Shown: piece by piece, positions 43,721 through 54,361 of the stretch
Layout: the number at the start of each line of letters is the position of its first letter
Numbering within the stretch: the stretch's first letter is position 1
Made by a program: the position numbers and the translations under genes
NCBI RefSeq assembly: GCF_004297265.1
Contig: NZ_SCUT01000010.1
Coordinates: 124,001-188,000 of the forward strand
Length of the DNA: 64,000 bases
Direction: 5' to 3'
Source: Reyranella sp.
Lineage (GTDB): Bacteria > Pseudomonadota > Alphaproteobacteria > Reyranellales > Reyranellaceae
The notes under the pieces: model-generated
Seen by the model: the letters and a program-made list of their open reading frames with translations, nothing else
Databases searched by the model: none
Told to the model about the DNA's origin: nothing

Positions 43721-44323
43721 TCAGACCTGCTTGCCCATTCCCGCGTCGCGCCATTCGCGACGCCTGCGTTCGATCTCGGTCTCGTTGGGCCGATGGGCCG
43801 GCCCGTCAAACGTCGTCCAGCCATCCGCTCGCCAAGCCGCGGCGCGCTCTACCGGGTCGACAGGCCGGTGAATCGACATGAGCCCCTCGATGCGGCCGAC
43901 CTGATCGTCGGGGACGCGCACCGCGACGAGCGTGGCGCCGCGACGGACCGCTTCCAAATGGATGGCGGCGTGCTCCTCGTCGACGCCGGCGTCGATCAGC
44001 GCCCCCATGAGACCTCCCGTGGCAAGACCCGCGGCGGCGCCGACGGCGGTGGCCGCCAACCACCCTGCGGCGACGACTGGACCGAGACCGGGGATCGCCA
44101 GCAGTCCAAGGCCGGCCAGCAGGCCGGCGCCGCCGCCAACGACGCCGCCTATGCCGGAGCCTGCGGCAGTTTCCGATATCACCTGGGTCTCGTCATCCCC
44201 GGCACTGACATGCTTGTTGGCGATCAGGCTCACATCTGAAGAGGGTATGCCGGCCTTCTCGATGGCAATCACGGCGGCGCGCGCCTGGGCGTAGTTGTCA
44301 TAGAACCGGTTCACCGTTTTCAT
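43721..44323 (-). CDS. General stress protein 17M-like, glycine-zipper protein
   Basis: A 200-residue protein. The N-terminus (VNRFYDNYAQARAAVIAIEKAGIPSSDVSLIAN) matches the general stress protein 17M domain. The middle (about 55-110) is a long Gly/Ala-rich hydrophobic stretch with glycine-zipper spacing, followed by DAGVDEEHAAIHLEAVRRGATLVAVRV, a second part of the domain. The C-terminal tail is charged. Proteins of this type are induced by stress and can sit at the membrane. The ATG at 44323 has GGAG upstream. The 253-bp interval to the next gene shows no clear promoter elements. Confidence 0.82.
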   Translation of the reverse strand: MKTVNRFYDNYAQARAAVIAIEKAGIPSSDVSLIANKHVSAGDDETQVISETAAGSGIGGVVGGGAGLLAGLGLLAIPGLGPVVAAGWLAATAVGAAAGLATGGLMGALIDAGVDEEHAAIHLEAVRRGATLVAVRVPDDQVGRIEGLMSIHRPVDPVERAAAWRADGWTTFDGPAHRPNETEIERRRREWRDAGMGKQV

Positions 44324-44576
44324 CGCCCACTCCTTCTTCGGATCTGCCGGTACAACAGGTCGAGGGGCATAGAGTTGCCTCGCAGGGCAGTACCGGAGCA
44401 ATCGCTCCTCGCTCATATGCGCAGATAGTGATCTCGCTGCTGTCGAGATCGTCTAGCTTGGGCACGTGAAACGAGTTCGCTTCGATTAAACAGGACGTGA
44501 ATCCAGCCGGGACGCGCAATCTTTTCCAATTCCGTTCGGTTTCTGACACAGTGGAATTGAGGAGCGGTCCCGAGTC

Positions 44577-45548
44577 ATGCGTATCTTCAAGCTTGCAGTG
44601 GTGCTCGCGGGCCTGATGCTCGGACCGTCGGCCGGGGCCCGGGATTTCACGTCGTCGGACATCCTTCCCGCCGGTTATCCCACCGTTCGCGCCGTGGCCT
44701 ACATGGCCGACCTGATGCGCGAACGCAGTAGCGGCCGCCTGAACCTGTCGGATCTCGGCGCCGACGACCCGCGGACCGAGAGCTACACGCTGGGTCAGCT
44801 CCGCAACGGCACGCTCGACATGGCGCGGGTCAACGTCGCTGCGTTGAACAGCGCGGCACCAGCCACCCTCGTGCTCACGCTGCCCTACCTTTTCCGTTCG
44901 ACGGCACATGAGCAGCGGGTGCTCGATGGGCCGCTCGGCGAGGAGATCCTGGCCTCGCTGGAGCGTGCCGGTTTCATTGGCCTCTGCTTCTACGATCTCG
45001 GTCCGAGATCGATCTATGGAATCAGGCCGATGCGTACGCCGACCGATCTGCGCGGGCTGAAGTATCGCGTCCAGCAATCCTCCAACTGGGCACCCATGGT
45101 GCGGGCGCTGGGCGCGCAGCCGGTGGTGATGCCGTTGTTCCGGGGCCAGGCCTCGATGCGTGCGGGAGTCGTCGACGTGGGCGACGGCAACTGGTCAACC
45201 TTCGTCGCCTCCCAGCATCATCTGGCGGCGACGGCCTTCAGCCTGACCCAGCATGTCCGGTCGCCCGGCGTGCTGCTCTTTTCCCGGCAAGTCTGGGAGA
45301 CGCTGTCATCCGGCGACAAGGCGATCATCCGGGCCGCCGCCCGCGATTCCGTCGCCTATCATCGACGCCTGTGGGACGACCATGAGGCGGCGGCCCGGCG
45401 AACGGCCGAGGCGGCGGGCATCCAGGTCATCAGCGACGTCGACCATGCGGCCTTCGCCTCGGTCCTGATGCCTTTGCACGACACAGTCGTCTCCGACGCG
45501 CGATTGAGGTCGATGATCGAGCGCATCAAGGCAGACAAGGGGCCGTAG
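44577..45548 (+). CDS. TRAP transporter substrate-binding protein, DctP-like (orphan)
   Basis: A 323-residue periplasmic binding protein with a signal peptide (residues 1 to about 21). It follows the DctP pattern: YMADLMRERSSGRLNLSDLGADD, ESYTLGQLRNGTLDMARVNVAALNS, DLRGLKYRVQQSSNWAPMVRALGAQPVVMP, in which the arginine of KYRVQ would bind the carboxylate of the ligand, and SPGVLLFSRQVWETLS. No DctQ or DctM membrane gene lies nearby, so it must use a partner encoded elsewhere or act as a sensor for a receptor. Confidence 0.9.
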   Translation: MRIFKLAVVLAGLMLGPSAGARDFTSSDILPAGYPTVRAVAYMADLMRERSSGRLNLSDLGADDPRTESYTLGQLRNGTLDMARVNVAALNSAAPATLVLTLPYLFRSTAHEQRVLDGPLGEEILASLERAGFIGLCFYDLGPRSIYGIRPMRTPTDLRGLKYRVQQSSNWAPMVRALGAQPVVMPLFRGQASMRAGVVDVGDGNWSTFVASQHHLAATAFSLTQHVRSPGVLLFSRQVWETLSSGDKAIIRAAARDSVAYHRRLWDDHEAAARRTAEAAGIQVISDVDHAAFASVLMPLHDTVVSDARLRSMIERIKADKGP

Positions 45549-45561
45549 CCGTCGAGACGCG

Positions 45562-46308
45562 CTACTTGAGCGCGTTCCTGAGCGGTTCGTTGGAGAGCTG
45601 CATCAGGCCGCCGAACGGCAGACCCAGTTCCAGGATCAGGTAGAAGGCCGCGGATGCGGACAGGATGCAGAGCGCCATCACGACGAACAATGTCGGGTTG
45701 GGGGGCGACGTCATGCTGAAGATGCCGAAGATGAACATCAGCCAGAGGATCAGTACGACGAGGAACGTATTCGAGATCGAATCCGTCGGCTGTGCGAAGA
45801 GTGCGAGCTGCGTCTGGGCAAGGTCGGAGCTGACCTGGATGGCGCGTGCCTGGAGCGCTCGTTGCTTCGAGTTGGCCGGCTGCAGGTCCTGCAGCATGAA
45901 CAGAACTTCCTCTTCCGGCGTTTTCGCTTCGTCGGACCCGGTGCCGCGATTGGCGGCCTCCTCGCGCCAGATGGAATCGATCATTGGCTGAATCTCGGCG
46001 CGCAGAGCCGTCCTTATCGGCTGAGCCTCCGGCCCGTAATGTTTCAGCACCCGGTCGAGTTCGCTGATGTCGGCCGTCAGGCGGCTCACCAGGCCGCTGG
46101 TGCGCTCGAAGGACGTGCGGGTCGAGGCGAAGAGCAGCGCCAGCACCAGGGCCGACATGGTGGCGACCAGCGCGATCGAGAGTTTGATCACGTCCTTGGA
46201 ATCGCCGCTCACATGATGCTCGGGCAGGCGGCTCCGCAGCAAGGCGCCGGCGATTGCACTGGCTATGATGCAGACAAAGGCGACGGCGGCAAACTGGATC
46301 GGGCTCAA
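45562..46308 (-). CDS. DUF4239-family membrane protein
   Basis: A 248-residue protein with membrane segments at about 5-23, 43-62, 180-200 and 208-232, and a cytoplasmic or periplasmic helical part between (about 65-175). This is the layout of the DUF4239, bestrophin-like family. FASTRTSFERTSGLVSRLTADISELDRVLKHYG is the best-conserved part. The function is unknown; an ion-channel-like role has been suggested for relatives. It converges on the TRAP gene with 13 nt between. Confidence 0.82.
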   Translation of the reverse strand: MSPIQFAAVAFVCIIASAIAGALLRSRLPEHHVSGDSKDVIKLSIALVATMSALVLALLFASTRTSFERTSGLVSRLTADISELDRVLKHYGPEAQPIRTALRAEIQPMIDSIWREEAANRGTGSDEAKTPEEEVLFMLQDLQPANSKQRALQARAIQVSSDLAQTQLALFAQPTDSISNTFLVVLILWLMFIFGIFSMTSPPNPTLFVVMALCILSASAAFYLILELGLPFGGLMQLSNEPLRNALK

Positions 46309-46423
46309 GACGGGACCTCAGGTCGTTCTGGATGTCAGGCTGCCCAACCTGCCCCACGCCCGCGTGTGCATGCAATGCCAAGCATTTTCGGACCAGCGCC
46401 CCTGGAGCCGCAGGATTCCCACG

Positions 46424-49400
46424 TCACCATGTCATCCTGAATCCACCGTTGAGCATGTGGTTGGTAGTGCCGCTGCCCGTTTCGCCATCGTAGCGGAGAT
46501 AGAGTGACGTGCCAGGGGCGACGACGGTGTTGGCGGCGAGGCTGAAGGCGGCGCTGTCGCGCTGCGGGGCGGCGCCGAATACGGTGAAGTTTGCACCCGG
46601 CGCGCCGGCAAAGCTTGCCGTCACCGGCCGCGTCGTATCGGCGTATTCGTGCGCCCAGCCCAAGCGAAGCTGTAGCGCCAGCTTCTCGCGGCCCTCGAGG
46701 CCGAAGGCGCCGGCGAACTCGGCGCCGAGCACGCTGCGCGCCGACCCTGTGGTCTGTGGCGCAACGTTGAGGCTGAGTGACCCCGCGCCGTTTTCGGTGA
46801 AGCCGGACTGGCTGTTGGTCGTTCCCTGGAAGCGGGCAAAGGGTGTGACCGAAACCGCGGTAGGCTCGTGGATCCCGATGCGATAGCCCGCTTCGATCTG
46901 CCCCAGGAACTGGTTGGCCCCGGTGCGGCCCTGTGCGAGTCGCGCCGACAGATTGGGCAGCACGATCTGGCGCGTCATCTGGTTATCGCTGTAGCCATAG
47001 CCCGCAAGGCCATCGAGATAGAAGGCGCCCTGGGTGAAGGAGGCGTAGAGACTGGCTTGGAAGCTGTTGGTCGTGCCCTGGCCGCTGAAGCCGCTGGCCC
47101 ACTGGTTGCCGCTGACATAGCCGAGGGCGACCCCGGCCAGGAAACGCGGATCGAAGCGATAGTCGGCGCCGGCAGCGAAGCCGCCTGCGTTGTAAGTCAG
47201 GGTGCCGGCATTGGCATTGCCGGCAACACTGCCGGTGCCGCCCAGCGCGCTGCCCCACAGGCTCCACGGGGTGGCGGTGTCGCCATCACAGGCCTCCGAG
47301 GGAGCCACGTCACAGGCCTGGGCGACGGCCACGCGGGTGCCGCTCCCGACGCCGCCGCGGGCGAGGCTCATCTGCTGGCCCATCATGTTCATGAACAGCA
47401 GCGCGTTGCCCAGATTGGCGGTGCCGAAGCCGGAATAGTTCTGGCCGCTGAGGGCATCGAGGGCGGCCTGGCCCTGGCCCTGGGTGTAGGTGGCCAGGGT
47501 GCCGATGACGGTGGCGAAGTCGCCGTTCGATCCGGCGACGCTCCGGTCGAGGACGCGGCCGACGGAAGACTGGTTGGGCGTGGCGCCGCCGACACCGAAG
47601 CCGCCGGGCTTGAGGGTGAGATAGACGTTGTTGGCGTCGTACGCGAGCGAGGGCTGGAGGAAGGGATAGAGGCTGCTGGCGCCGGCATAGGTACCGGTGA
47701 CGCCGCCGGTGGCATTGACGATGGTGTAGGTGGTGCTGGGGGCATACACGCCCGAGGCCGCGGTCACGATCACGTTCCCGCCGGCGATGATCGCGGTGCC
47801 GGGGGCCCCGGTAACGTTGACGCGGTCGGCCTGACCGGCGGCATTGGTCTCGACCTCGTAGCTGCTGCCGGCGGCCTGGGTGTAGGCGCCGTTCACGGTC
47901 AGCGTGCCGATCGAATTGCCGGGCGCGACGATGCCGTTGTTGGTGACGGTCCCGAAGATGGTGCCGCTGCCACCGAGATTACCGGCGGCGCCCACGGTGA
48001 CATTGCTGGTGATGCTGCCGTTGACGGCGAGGCGGCCGCCTGTGATGGAAGTGGGGCCGGCGTAGGTGTTGGCGCCGGTGAGGGAAAGCATGCCCGGCCC
48101 CTGCAGGGTGAGGCCGCCGGTTCCGGTGAGGATACCGGCGAAGGTGTTGCTGCCCTGCTCGGCCACCGTCAGCGTGCCGGCGCCCAGCGCGATCGTGCCG
48201 CCGAGACCGGAGAGGGATCCGATGGTCGCGTTGTTGCCGTTGAAGTCGAGGGTTCCGCCATTGACCATGAGCGGGCCGGTGGTGGGCAGCGAGGCACCCG
48301 GCGCCAGCTGCAGGATGCCCTGATTCAGGACGGTGCCGCCGGTGTAGCTGTTGGCGCCCGACAGGGTCAGCATGCCGAGGCCGTTCTTGGTCAACCCGCC
48401 CGGACCAGCCACCGCCGTGCCGAGCACGAGGTTGAAGCCGTTGGTGTCGAAGGCGCCGCCGCCCGGACCGAGTGTGACCTGACGAGCCATCGTGAAGTCG
48501 GACAATGCCGCCAGCATGCCGTAGTTCAGTGTGAGACCGCCTGACGTGTTACCGAGTGCCGCATCGGCATTGATCCCGAGGGTCGCTCCGCCCTTGACCG
48601 TCGTGCCGCCGGTGTACGTGTTCACGCCCGTGAGAATGAGGAGGCCGCCCGTCAGCGCAACGCTGCCGCCGGTGCCAGCCCATGCTCCGCCGTCGGCGAT
48701 GATGCCGCCAAAGCTGCCGCCATTGGTGATAGTGAGGTTCTGCCCGCCCAGGTTCACCTGCCCCGAGCCGGTGAGATTCTGGATGGCGACCGGATTCCAG
48801 GCGCGCGAGATGTCCAGCAGGCCGTCGTTCACCACGCCACTGGATGCGGCGATGCTGCCCGGTCCGGAAATGAGGAGCTGGGCCCCGCTGTCGAGTTTGG
48901 TCAGGCCGGAATAGGTGTTGGTGGCGCTGAGTTGCACCGCGCCGCCGTCGTGGATGGTGACGCCGCCCGGTCCGGAGATGACGCCCGCCAGGCCCAGCGG
49001 CAGGTTGCTGCCGTCGACGACCAGTGGTCCATCGGCGGTGGTCATGAGGTTGGCCGGGGTGACGTAGAACAGCGTGTAGCCGATCGCCTGGCCCGTCAGG
49101 TCGAACATCACCGAGTTCTGCATGAAGAACGGTATGCCCAGAGTGTTCGACGATCCCGATCGTATCTCTACCGAATAGGTGTCGCCGCTCGTCGACGAAC
49201 CCGCGAGAGTGGATATGCTCGTCGGGATTCCAGGGATCGTTCCTCCCGACGGCGAGGCCCCGGAAATCGAAAGGGTGCTCCCCGTGTTCGTGTCACCACT
49301 GCCCATCTCTGTGGCCAGCACATAGAGGGATGTGCCGGTATCGAGCAGGGTAGGGGCGGTGTTGGAGACCGATGAACCGCCCGAAGTGCCGGGAGGCAGG

Positions 49401-50350
49401 GTGGTCGTGAAGTTCGAGCCGGACTCCCGCGACCCGTTGTTTCCGGTGCCGCCGCCGTAGGGGTTGGGAAAACTTGTGCCCGTTTGCGCCCATGGCACGA
49501 CTCCCACCTGACCCGTTGACGAGACCGGGGCGAACTGGCCGATCAACTCGGGGGTAAGTCCGACCGTCACGCAGGCGATGCAGGGACTCACCTGTCGCGA
49601 TTGACCGCCGATGGTCACGACCTGGGTACCGCCCGGTGAATTGGTGATCCTGTGCGGCGTACCGTCGGGGTCGTAGCTCGCCGGATTGGGCTGGCCGTTC
49701 GCCGACACGACGTAGCCCTGATGCTGCACGCCGGGGAGGATGGTCTGGCCGAGTACACCGCCCACGAGCGCCGAGGTGTTCGTCAGGTCGGTGAAGTTGC
49801 CGGCACCGAAGATGCCATAGAAGGTCTTGTACAGGGGCGGTTTATCGTGCGTCTGGAAATACTCCGGGAAAGTGTTCTCCACGCGGGTGCCGTTTTCATT
49901 CGTCTCGTTGTAGACGGCGTTGACCTGATAACCCGGATTGGCGGAGAGGGTGGCCGCCGGCGGGCTGCCTGCCGTGGCCCCGGGCGCGTAAAAATTCAGG
50001 ACCGGCACCTGAACCAGATTGCCCGTGTAGCAAGGTGGCGAACCATAGCAATAATGGACGCCCGACCCATTGGGCACGGTCGCCGCCGGGACGGTCTGGC
50101 CGAAGCCCTGCCAGGTGGCTGGGTTCCACGCGGCATTGAAGACGGCCGACCCCGTGTCGAACAGGTAAGGCTGAGGCGTGCCGCCGTTGATGCCGATAGT
50201 GATGCCGAGGCTCCAGCCATTCACCTTGTAATATTCGATGGGAATCGTAACGGATTGGGCATGAGCCTGTGTGACCGACAGAAGAATCAACACAAGATTT
50301 GCTGCCGCGACCAGCGCGGCGCACGCAGTCCGATATACGCGTCGAAACAT
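46424..50350 (-). CDS. Autotransporter with a pepsin-like aspartic protease passenger
   Basis: A 1308-residue protein in four parts. Residues 1-32 are a signal peptide (ending AHAQ). Residues about 33-435 look like a bilobed pepsin-family (A1) protease: D65 in YLFDTGSAVFNAAW and D337 in TLLDTGTSLYVLA match the two catalytic DTG motifs, YCYGSPPCYTG (about 100-110) resembles the flap, YGIFGAG the GILGLG strand, and FMQNSVMFDLTGQAIGY the conserved C-terminal strand. Residues about 440-900 are autotransporter-associated beta repeats (GGLTKNGLGMLTLSGANSYTGG, and similar). The last 270 residues form a beta-barrel that ends in FRMTW. The ATG at 50350 has GGGGA upstream. Role inferred: surface-displayed or released protease. 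Confidence 0.9.
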   Translation of the reverse strand: MFRRVYRTACAALVAAANLVLILLSVTQAHAQSVTIPIEYYKVNGWSLGITIGINGGTPQPYLFDTGSAVFNAAWNPATWQGFGQTVPAATVPNGSGVHYCYGSPPCYTGNLVQVPVLNFYAPGATAGSPPAATLSANPGYQVNAVYNETNENGTRVENTFPEYFQTHDKPPLYKTFYGIFGAGNFTDLTNTSALVGGVLGQTILPGVQHQGYVVSANGQPNPASYDPDGTPHRITNSPGGTQVVTIGGQSRQVSPCIACVTVGLTPELIGQFAPVSSTGQVGVVPWAQTGTSFPNPYGGGTGNNGSRESGSNFTTTLPPGTSGGSSVSNTAPTLLDTGTSLYVLATEMGSGDTNTGSTLSISGASPSGGTIPGIPTSISTLAGSSTSGDTYSVEIRSGSSNTLGIPFFMQNSVMFDLTGQAIGYTLFYVTPANLMTTADGPLVVDGSNLPLGLAGVISGPGGVTIHDGGAVQLSATNTYSGLTKLDSGAQLLISGPGSIAASSGVVNDGLLDISRAWNPVAIQNLTGSGQVNLGGQNLTITNGGSFGGIIADGGAWAGTGGSVALTGGLLILTGVNTYTGGTTVKGGATLGINADAALGNTSGGLTLNYGMLAALSDFTMARQVTLGPGGGAFDTNGFNLVLGTAVAGPGGLTKNGLGMLTLSGANSYTGGTVLNQGILQLAPGASLPTTGPLMVNGGTLDFNGNNATIGSLSGLGGTIALGAGTLTVAEQGSNTFAGILTGTGGLTLQGPGMLSLTGANTYAGPTSITGGRLAVNGSITSNVTVGAAGNLGGSGTIFGTVTNNGIVAPGNSIGTLTVNGAYTQAAGSSYEVETNAAGQADRVNVTGAPGTAIIAGGNVIVTAASGVYAPSTTYTIVNATGGVTGTYAGASSLYPFLQPSLAYDANNVYLTLKPGGFGVGGATPNQSSVGRVLDRSVAGSNGDFATVIGTLATYTQGQGQAALDALSGQNYSGFGTANLGNALLFMNMMGQQMSLARGGVGSGTRVAVAQACDVAPSEACDGDTATPWSLWGSALGGTGSVAGNANAGTLTYNAGGFAAGADYRFDPRFLAGVALGYVSGNQWASGFSGQGTTNSFQASLYASFTQGAFYLDGLAGYGYSDNQMTRQIVLPNLSARLAQGRTGANQFLGQIEAGYRIGIHEPTAVSVTPFARFQGTTNSQSGFTENGAGSLSLNVAPQTTGSARSVLGAEFAGAFGLEGREKLALQLRLGWAHEYADTTRPVTASFAGAPGANFTVFGAAPQRDSAAFSLAANTVVAPGTSLYLRYDGETGSGTTNHMLNGGFRMTW

Positions 50351-50527
50351 GGATTCCCCAAGTACGCCGCTCGCAGATTCCCCAGTTTCCGGCGAGCTTG
50401 GGATCACTTTGCAAGTATCGAAATTGCCGTGCAACTGAATATCACCAGCAGCTGGCGACTAACCGGTGCGCACGGCTGCGCGCCGGAACAAGCCACGGCA
50501 CAGACTCGGCCCGACCGCGCCGTGGTA

Positions 50528-50551
50528 GCCTCGGTGAGGAAACACCGAGGC
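50528..50551. other. Hairpin between boxB and the autotransporter gene
   Basis: GCCTCGGTG and CACCGAGGC form a perfect 9-bp stem with a 6-nt loop, 72 nt after the boxB stop on the minus strand. There is no T-tract, so it is at best a weak terminator or a processing signal. Confidence 0.35.
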
Positions 50552-50622
50552 CTAGGGGCGAGATCAACTATTCTGCGACAATTGAAGACGGAAGCTACCG
50601 GGGCGGAACGGGCGGCATCGTC

Positions 50623-52041
<1,419 letters not shown>

Positions 52042-52074
52042 GATTGACTCCTTCTCGTCCTGCTTGCCGGAGAT

Positions 52075-52185
52075 CACCTCACCCTGAGGAGGCGCGCAGC
52101 GCCGTCTCGAAGGGTGGGCACGAGCACCTTGTCTGTTGCCCATCCTTCGAGACGCGCTTCAGTGAAGCGCTCCTCAGGATGAGGT
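52075..52185 (+). repeat. Dispersed palindromic repeat family 1, copy B
   Basis: A 111-bp imperfect palindrome with CACCTCACCCTGAGGAGG at one end, CCTCAGGATGAGGT at the other, and inner arms CGTCTCGAAGGGTGGGC / CCCATCCTTCGAGACG. Its reverse complement matches copy A (30966-31080) along its length, including the loop (CAACAGACAAGGTGCTCGT). It fills the gap between boxC and boxB. Confidence 0.9.
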
Positions 52186-52203
52186 TGGGGGTGTTTCATC
52201 GCT

Positions 52204-53862
52204 TTAAGCCCGCTTGCGGTCGTACTTACTCTGCTTGCCGGTGCCGTAGAGTTTCAGCGCGCCTTCTGGGCCGGTCGCGTTGGGCCGCTGGAATATCCAG
52301 TTCTGCCAGGCCGAGAGCCGCGCGAAGATCTTGGTCTCCATCGTCTCGGGACCTGGGAAGCGCAGGTTCGCCTCCATGCCGATCAGCCCGTCGGGCGAGA
52401 AGCCGGCGCGTTCCTCGATGGCGAGGCGCACCTCGCCTTCCCAGTCGATGTCGTCGGGCGCGAAGGTGACGAGGCCGGCTTCTTCGGCGGCGGTGGCATC
52501 CAGCGCCTCGCCGATCTCGCCCTTGAGTTCGTCGACCTGCGACGGGTCGTGCAGGAAGCGTGTTGCGAGGCGAGTCAGCCCGTTGCCCATCGGGTAGGGG
52601 CCGAAGTTCATGTCGGTGAGCCGGATCGTCGCCGCCGGCAGGTTCGAGCCCTCGAACACGCCGTCCAGCATGTAGGAGCGGTCGGCGGCCAGCGCGACCT
52701 CGAGCAGGGTGCCGGTGAAGCAGGAGCCGGGCTCGATCAGCGCGATCAGGCTGCGCGAGCTCAAGTCGAGCCGCTTCAGGGTGCGCTTCCAGTAGAGCAC
52801 GATCTCTCGCACCAGCCAGTCGTCGGCCTTCGCGGCCAGCACCGCGTCATAGGCTTCGACGAGGGCCGCATCGCCCTGGCTGGTGAGCACCCAGGTGCCG
52901 ATCTCGGTCTCATTGAGCCGCAGATGCATCATCGCATCGTCGAACTCGCGGGCGAGCGCCAGCGGCCAGAAGGCGGCGCCTTCGGCATGCACGGAAGCCG
53001 GTGGCGCGGAGGAGGGGCCGTTGAGCCGGAATTTTGCCGAGCGTCCTTCGCGGTCGATCTCGACGGTGAGATGGCTGTACCGAATCGTGTCGCCGTCGAT
53101 CTGCCGTTCCACCGTCGGCAGCGCAATGCCCTTGGCGTCCTTCGGACGAGAAGACTTCGCGGCGACCTCCTCGGCAATCTTCTGCGTCTGCTCGGCGAGC
53201 TTCGAGGGCGGGATGAGCTGATCGACGAGGCGCCAGTCGCGGGCGCGCTTGCCCCGCATCCCCTCGGCGGTGGTGCAGAAGAAGTCGGCATGGTCGCGCC
53301 GCACCATGCGCTTGTCGACGAGACGGGTGAGCCCGCCGGTACCCGGCAGCACCGCCAGCAGCGGCAGTTCGGGCAGTGACACCGCGCTCGATCCGTCGTC
53401 GGCCAGCAGGATCTGTTCGCAGGCCAGCGCCAGCTCGTAGCCGCCACCGGCGGCAATGCCGTTGATCGAGCAGATGTAGGTCTGGCCGGACTGCGTGCTG
53501 GCGTCCTCGATGGCGAGGCGCGTCTCGTTGGTGAACTTGCAGAAGTTCACCTTGTGATCGTGCGTCGAGAGGCCGAGCATGTTGATGTTGGCGCCGGAGC
53601 AGAAGATGCGGTCGCGCTGCGAGCGGATGACCACGGCGCCCACCTCGGGGTGCTCGAAGCGCAGCCGCTGCACGGCATCGGCCAGTTCGATGTCGACGCC
53701 GAGATCGTAGGAATTGAGCTTGAGCTTGTAGCCAGGCTTCAGGCCACCCTCCTCGTTCACGTCCATCGTGAGGTAGGCGACGCCGTTCTCGAACGAGAGT
53801 TTCCAGTGCTTGTAACGGCTGGGATCGGTGCGGAAGTCGATGGGCGCGGCGGCGGAATCCAT
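52204..53862 (-). CDS. boxC: 2,3-epoxybenzoyl-CoA dihydrolase (ring-opening lyase)
   Basis: A 552-residue crotonase-superfamily enzyme, the length typical of BoxC and twice that of simple hydratases. It opens the epoxidised ring with two waters to give 3,4-dehydroadipyl-CoA semialdehyde and formate. The oxyanion-hole parts are RDRIFCSGANINMLG and CSINGIAAGGGYELALACE, followed by SLPELPLLAVLPGTGGLTRLVDKR; the C-terminal crotonase-like half includes GSCFTGTLLEVALAADRSYML. The ATG at 53862 lies in an AT-rich 79-bp divergent interval. boxB follows downstream. Confidence 0.96.
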   Translation of the reverse strand: MDSAAAPIDFRTDPSRYKHWKLSFENGVAYLTMDVNEEGGLKPGYKLKLNSYDLGVDIELADAVQRLRFEHPEVGAVVIRSQRDRIFCSGANINMLGLSTHDHKVNFCKFTNETRLAIEDASTQSGQTYICSINGIAAGGGYELALACEQILLADDGSSAVSLPELPLLAVLPGTGGLTRLVDKRMVRRDHADFFCTTAEGMRGKRARDWRLVDQLIPPSKLAEQTQKIAEEVAAKSSRPKDAKGIALPTVERQIDGDTIRYSHLTVEIDREGRSAKFRLNGPSSAPPASVHAEGAAFWPLALAREFDDAMMHLRLNETEIGTWVLTSQGDAALVEAYDAVLAAKADDWLVREIVLYWKRTLKRLDLSSRSLIALIEPGSCFTGTLLEVALAADRSYMLDGVFEGSNLPAATIRLTDMNFGPYPMGNGLTRLATRFLHDPSQVDELKGEIGEALDATAAEEAGLVTFAPDDIDWEGEVRLAIEERAGFSPDGLIGMEANLRFPGPETMETKIFARLSAWQNWIFQRPNATGPEGALKLYGTGKQSKYDRKRA

Positions 53863-53941
53863 TGGCTTTCCCTATTTCTGTATTTCGGTACTGAATTACC
53901 TATTTACTTTCCGCGCCGCAAGGTCATTCTAATCCCCAGAC
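53863..53941. promoter_or_regulatory. AT-rich divergent promoter region of boxC and the GNAT-Rrf2 pair
   Basis: A 79-bp interval far richer in A/T than its surroundings. On the boxC side it contains near-direct repeats TACCGAAATA and TACAGAAATA. I see no TGCA-type site of the kind described for BoxR/BzdR regulators. It must hold the boxCB promoter and probably that of the divergent pair. Confidence 0.45.
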
Positions 53942-54361
53942 ATGATCGCCATCCGACCCGCGCAAGCCTCTGATCTGGCAGCGATTTCCGCGCTGGACGC
54001 ACGGCTGACAGGATCGGACAAACCCGAATACTGGCGCGAGATGCTGGCGCCGGAACGGCATTTCCTGGTCGCGGAGACGGGGAAGGGCGCGCTGGCCGGC
54101 TTCATTGCCGGCGAGGTCCGGGCTTGGGAATTCGGCCAGCCCGCCGCCGGCTGGGTCTTCGCGATCCAGGTCGATCCGAAGACGCGGCTCAAGGGCGTGG
54201 GCAGCGCCTTGTTCCAAGCGCTGGCCGTGCGCTTCAGAGAACGGGGAGTGACGCGCGTGCGAACGCTGGTCGATCGCAAGGACCATCTGATCCTTTCCTT
54301 CTTCCGCGCCCAGGGCATGGTCGCCGGCCCCTCGCTGCAACTCGACAGGGAATTGCCGTGA
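53942..54361 (+). CDS. GNAT-family N-acetyltransferase
   Basis: A 139-residue acetyltransferase: IRPAQASDLAAISALDARL at the start, VFAIQVDPKTRLKGVGSALFQALAVRF with the acetyl-CoA loop (R/K-x-x-G-x-G/S), then SFFRAQGMVAGPSLQLDREL. The substrate is unknown. It is divergent from boxC. The GTG of the Rrf2 gene overlaps its TGA by 4 nt, so the two are co-translated. Confidence 0.9.
   Translation: MIAIRPAQASDLAAISALDARLTGSDKPEYWREMLAPERHFLVAETGKGALAGFIAGEVRAWEFGQPAAGWVFAIQVDPKTRLKGVGSALFQALAVRFRERGVTRVRTLVDRKDHLILSFFRAQGMVAGPSLQLDRELP

Noticed and set aside
46868..48544. A 558-codon plus-strand frame rich in Gly, Ala and Asp opposite the autotransporter repeats
   Set aside because: The repetitive look is inherited from the beta-repeat gene on the other strand; no start signal or domain.
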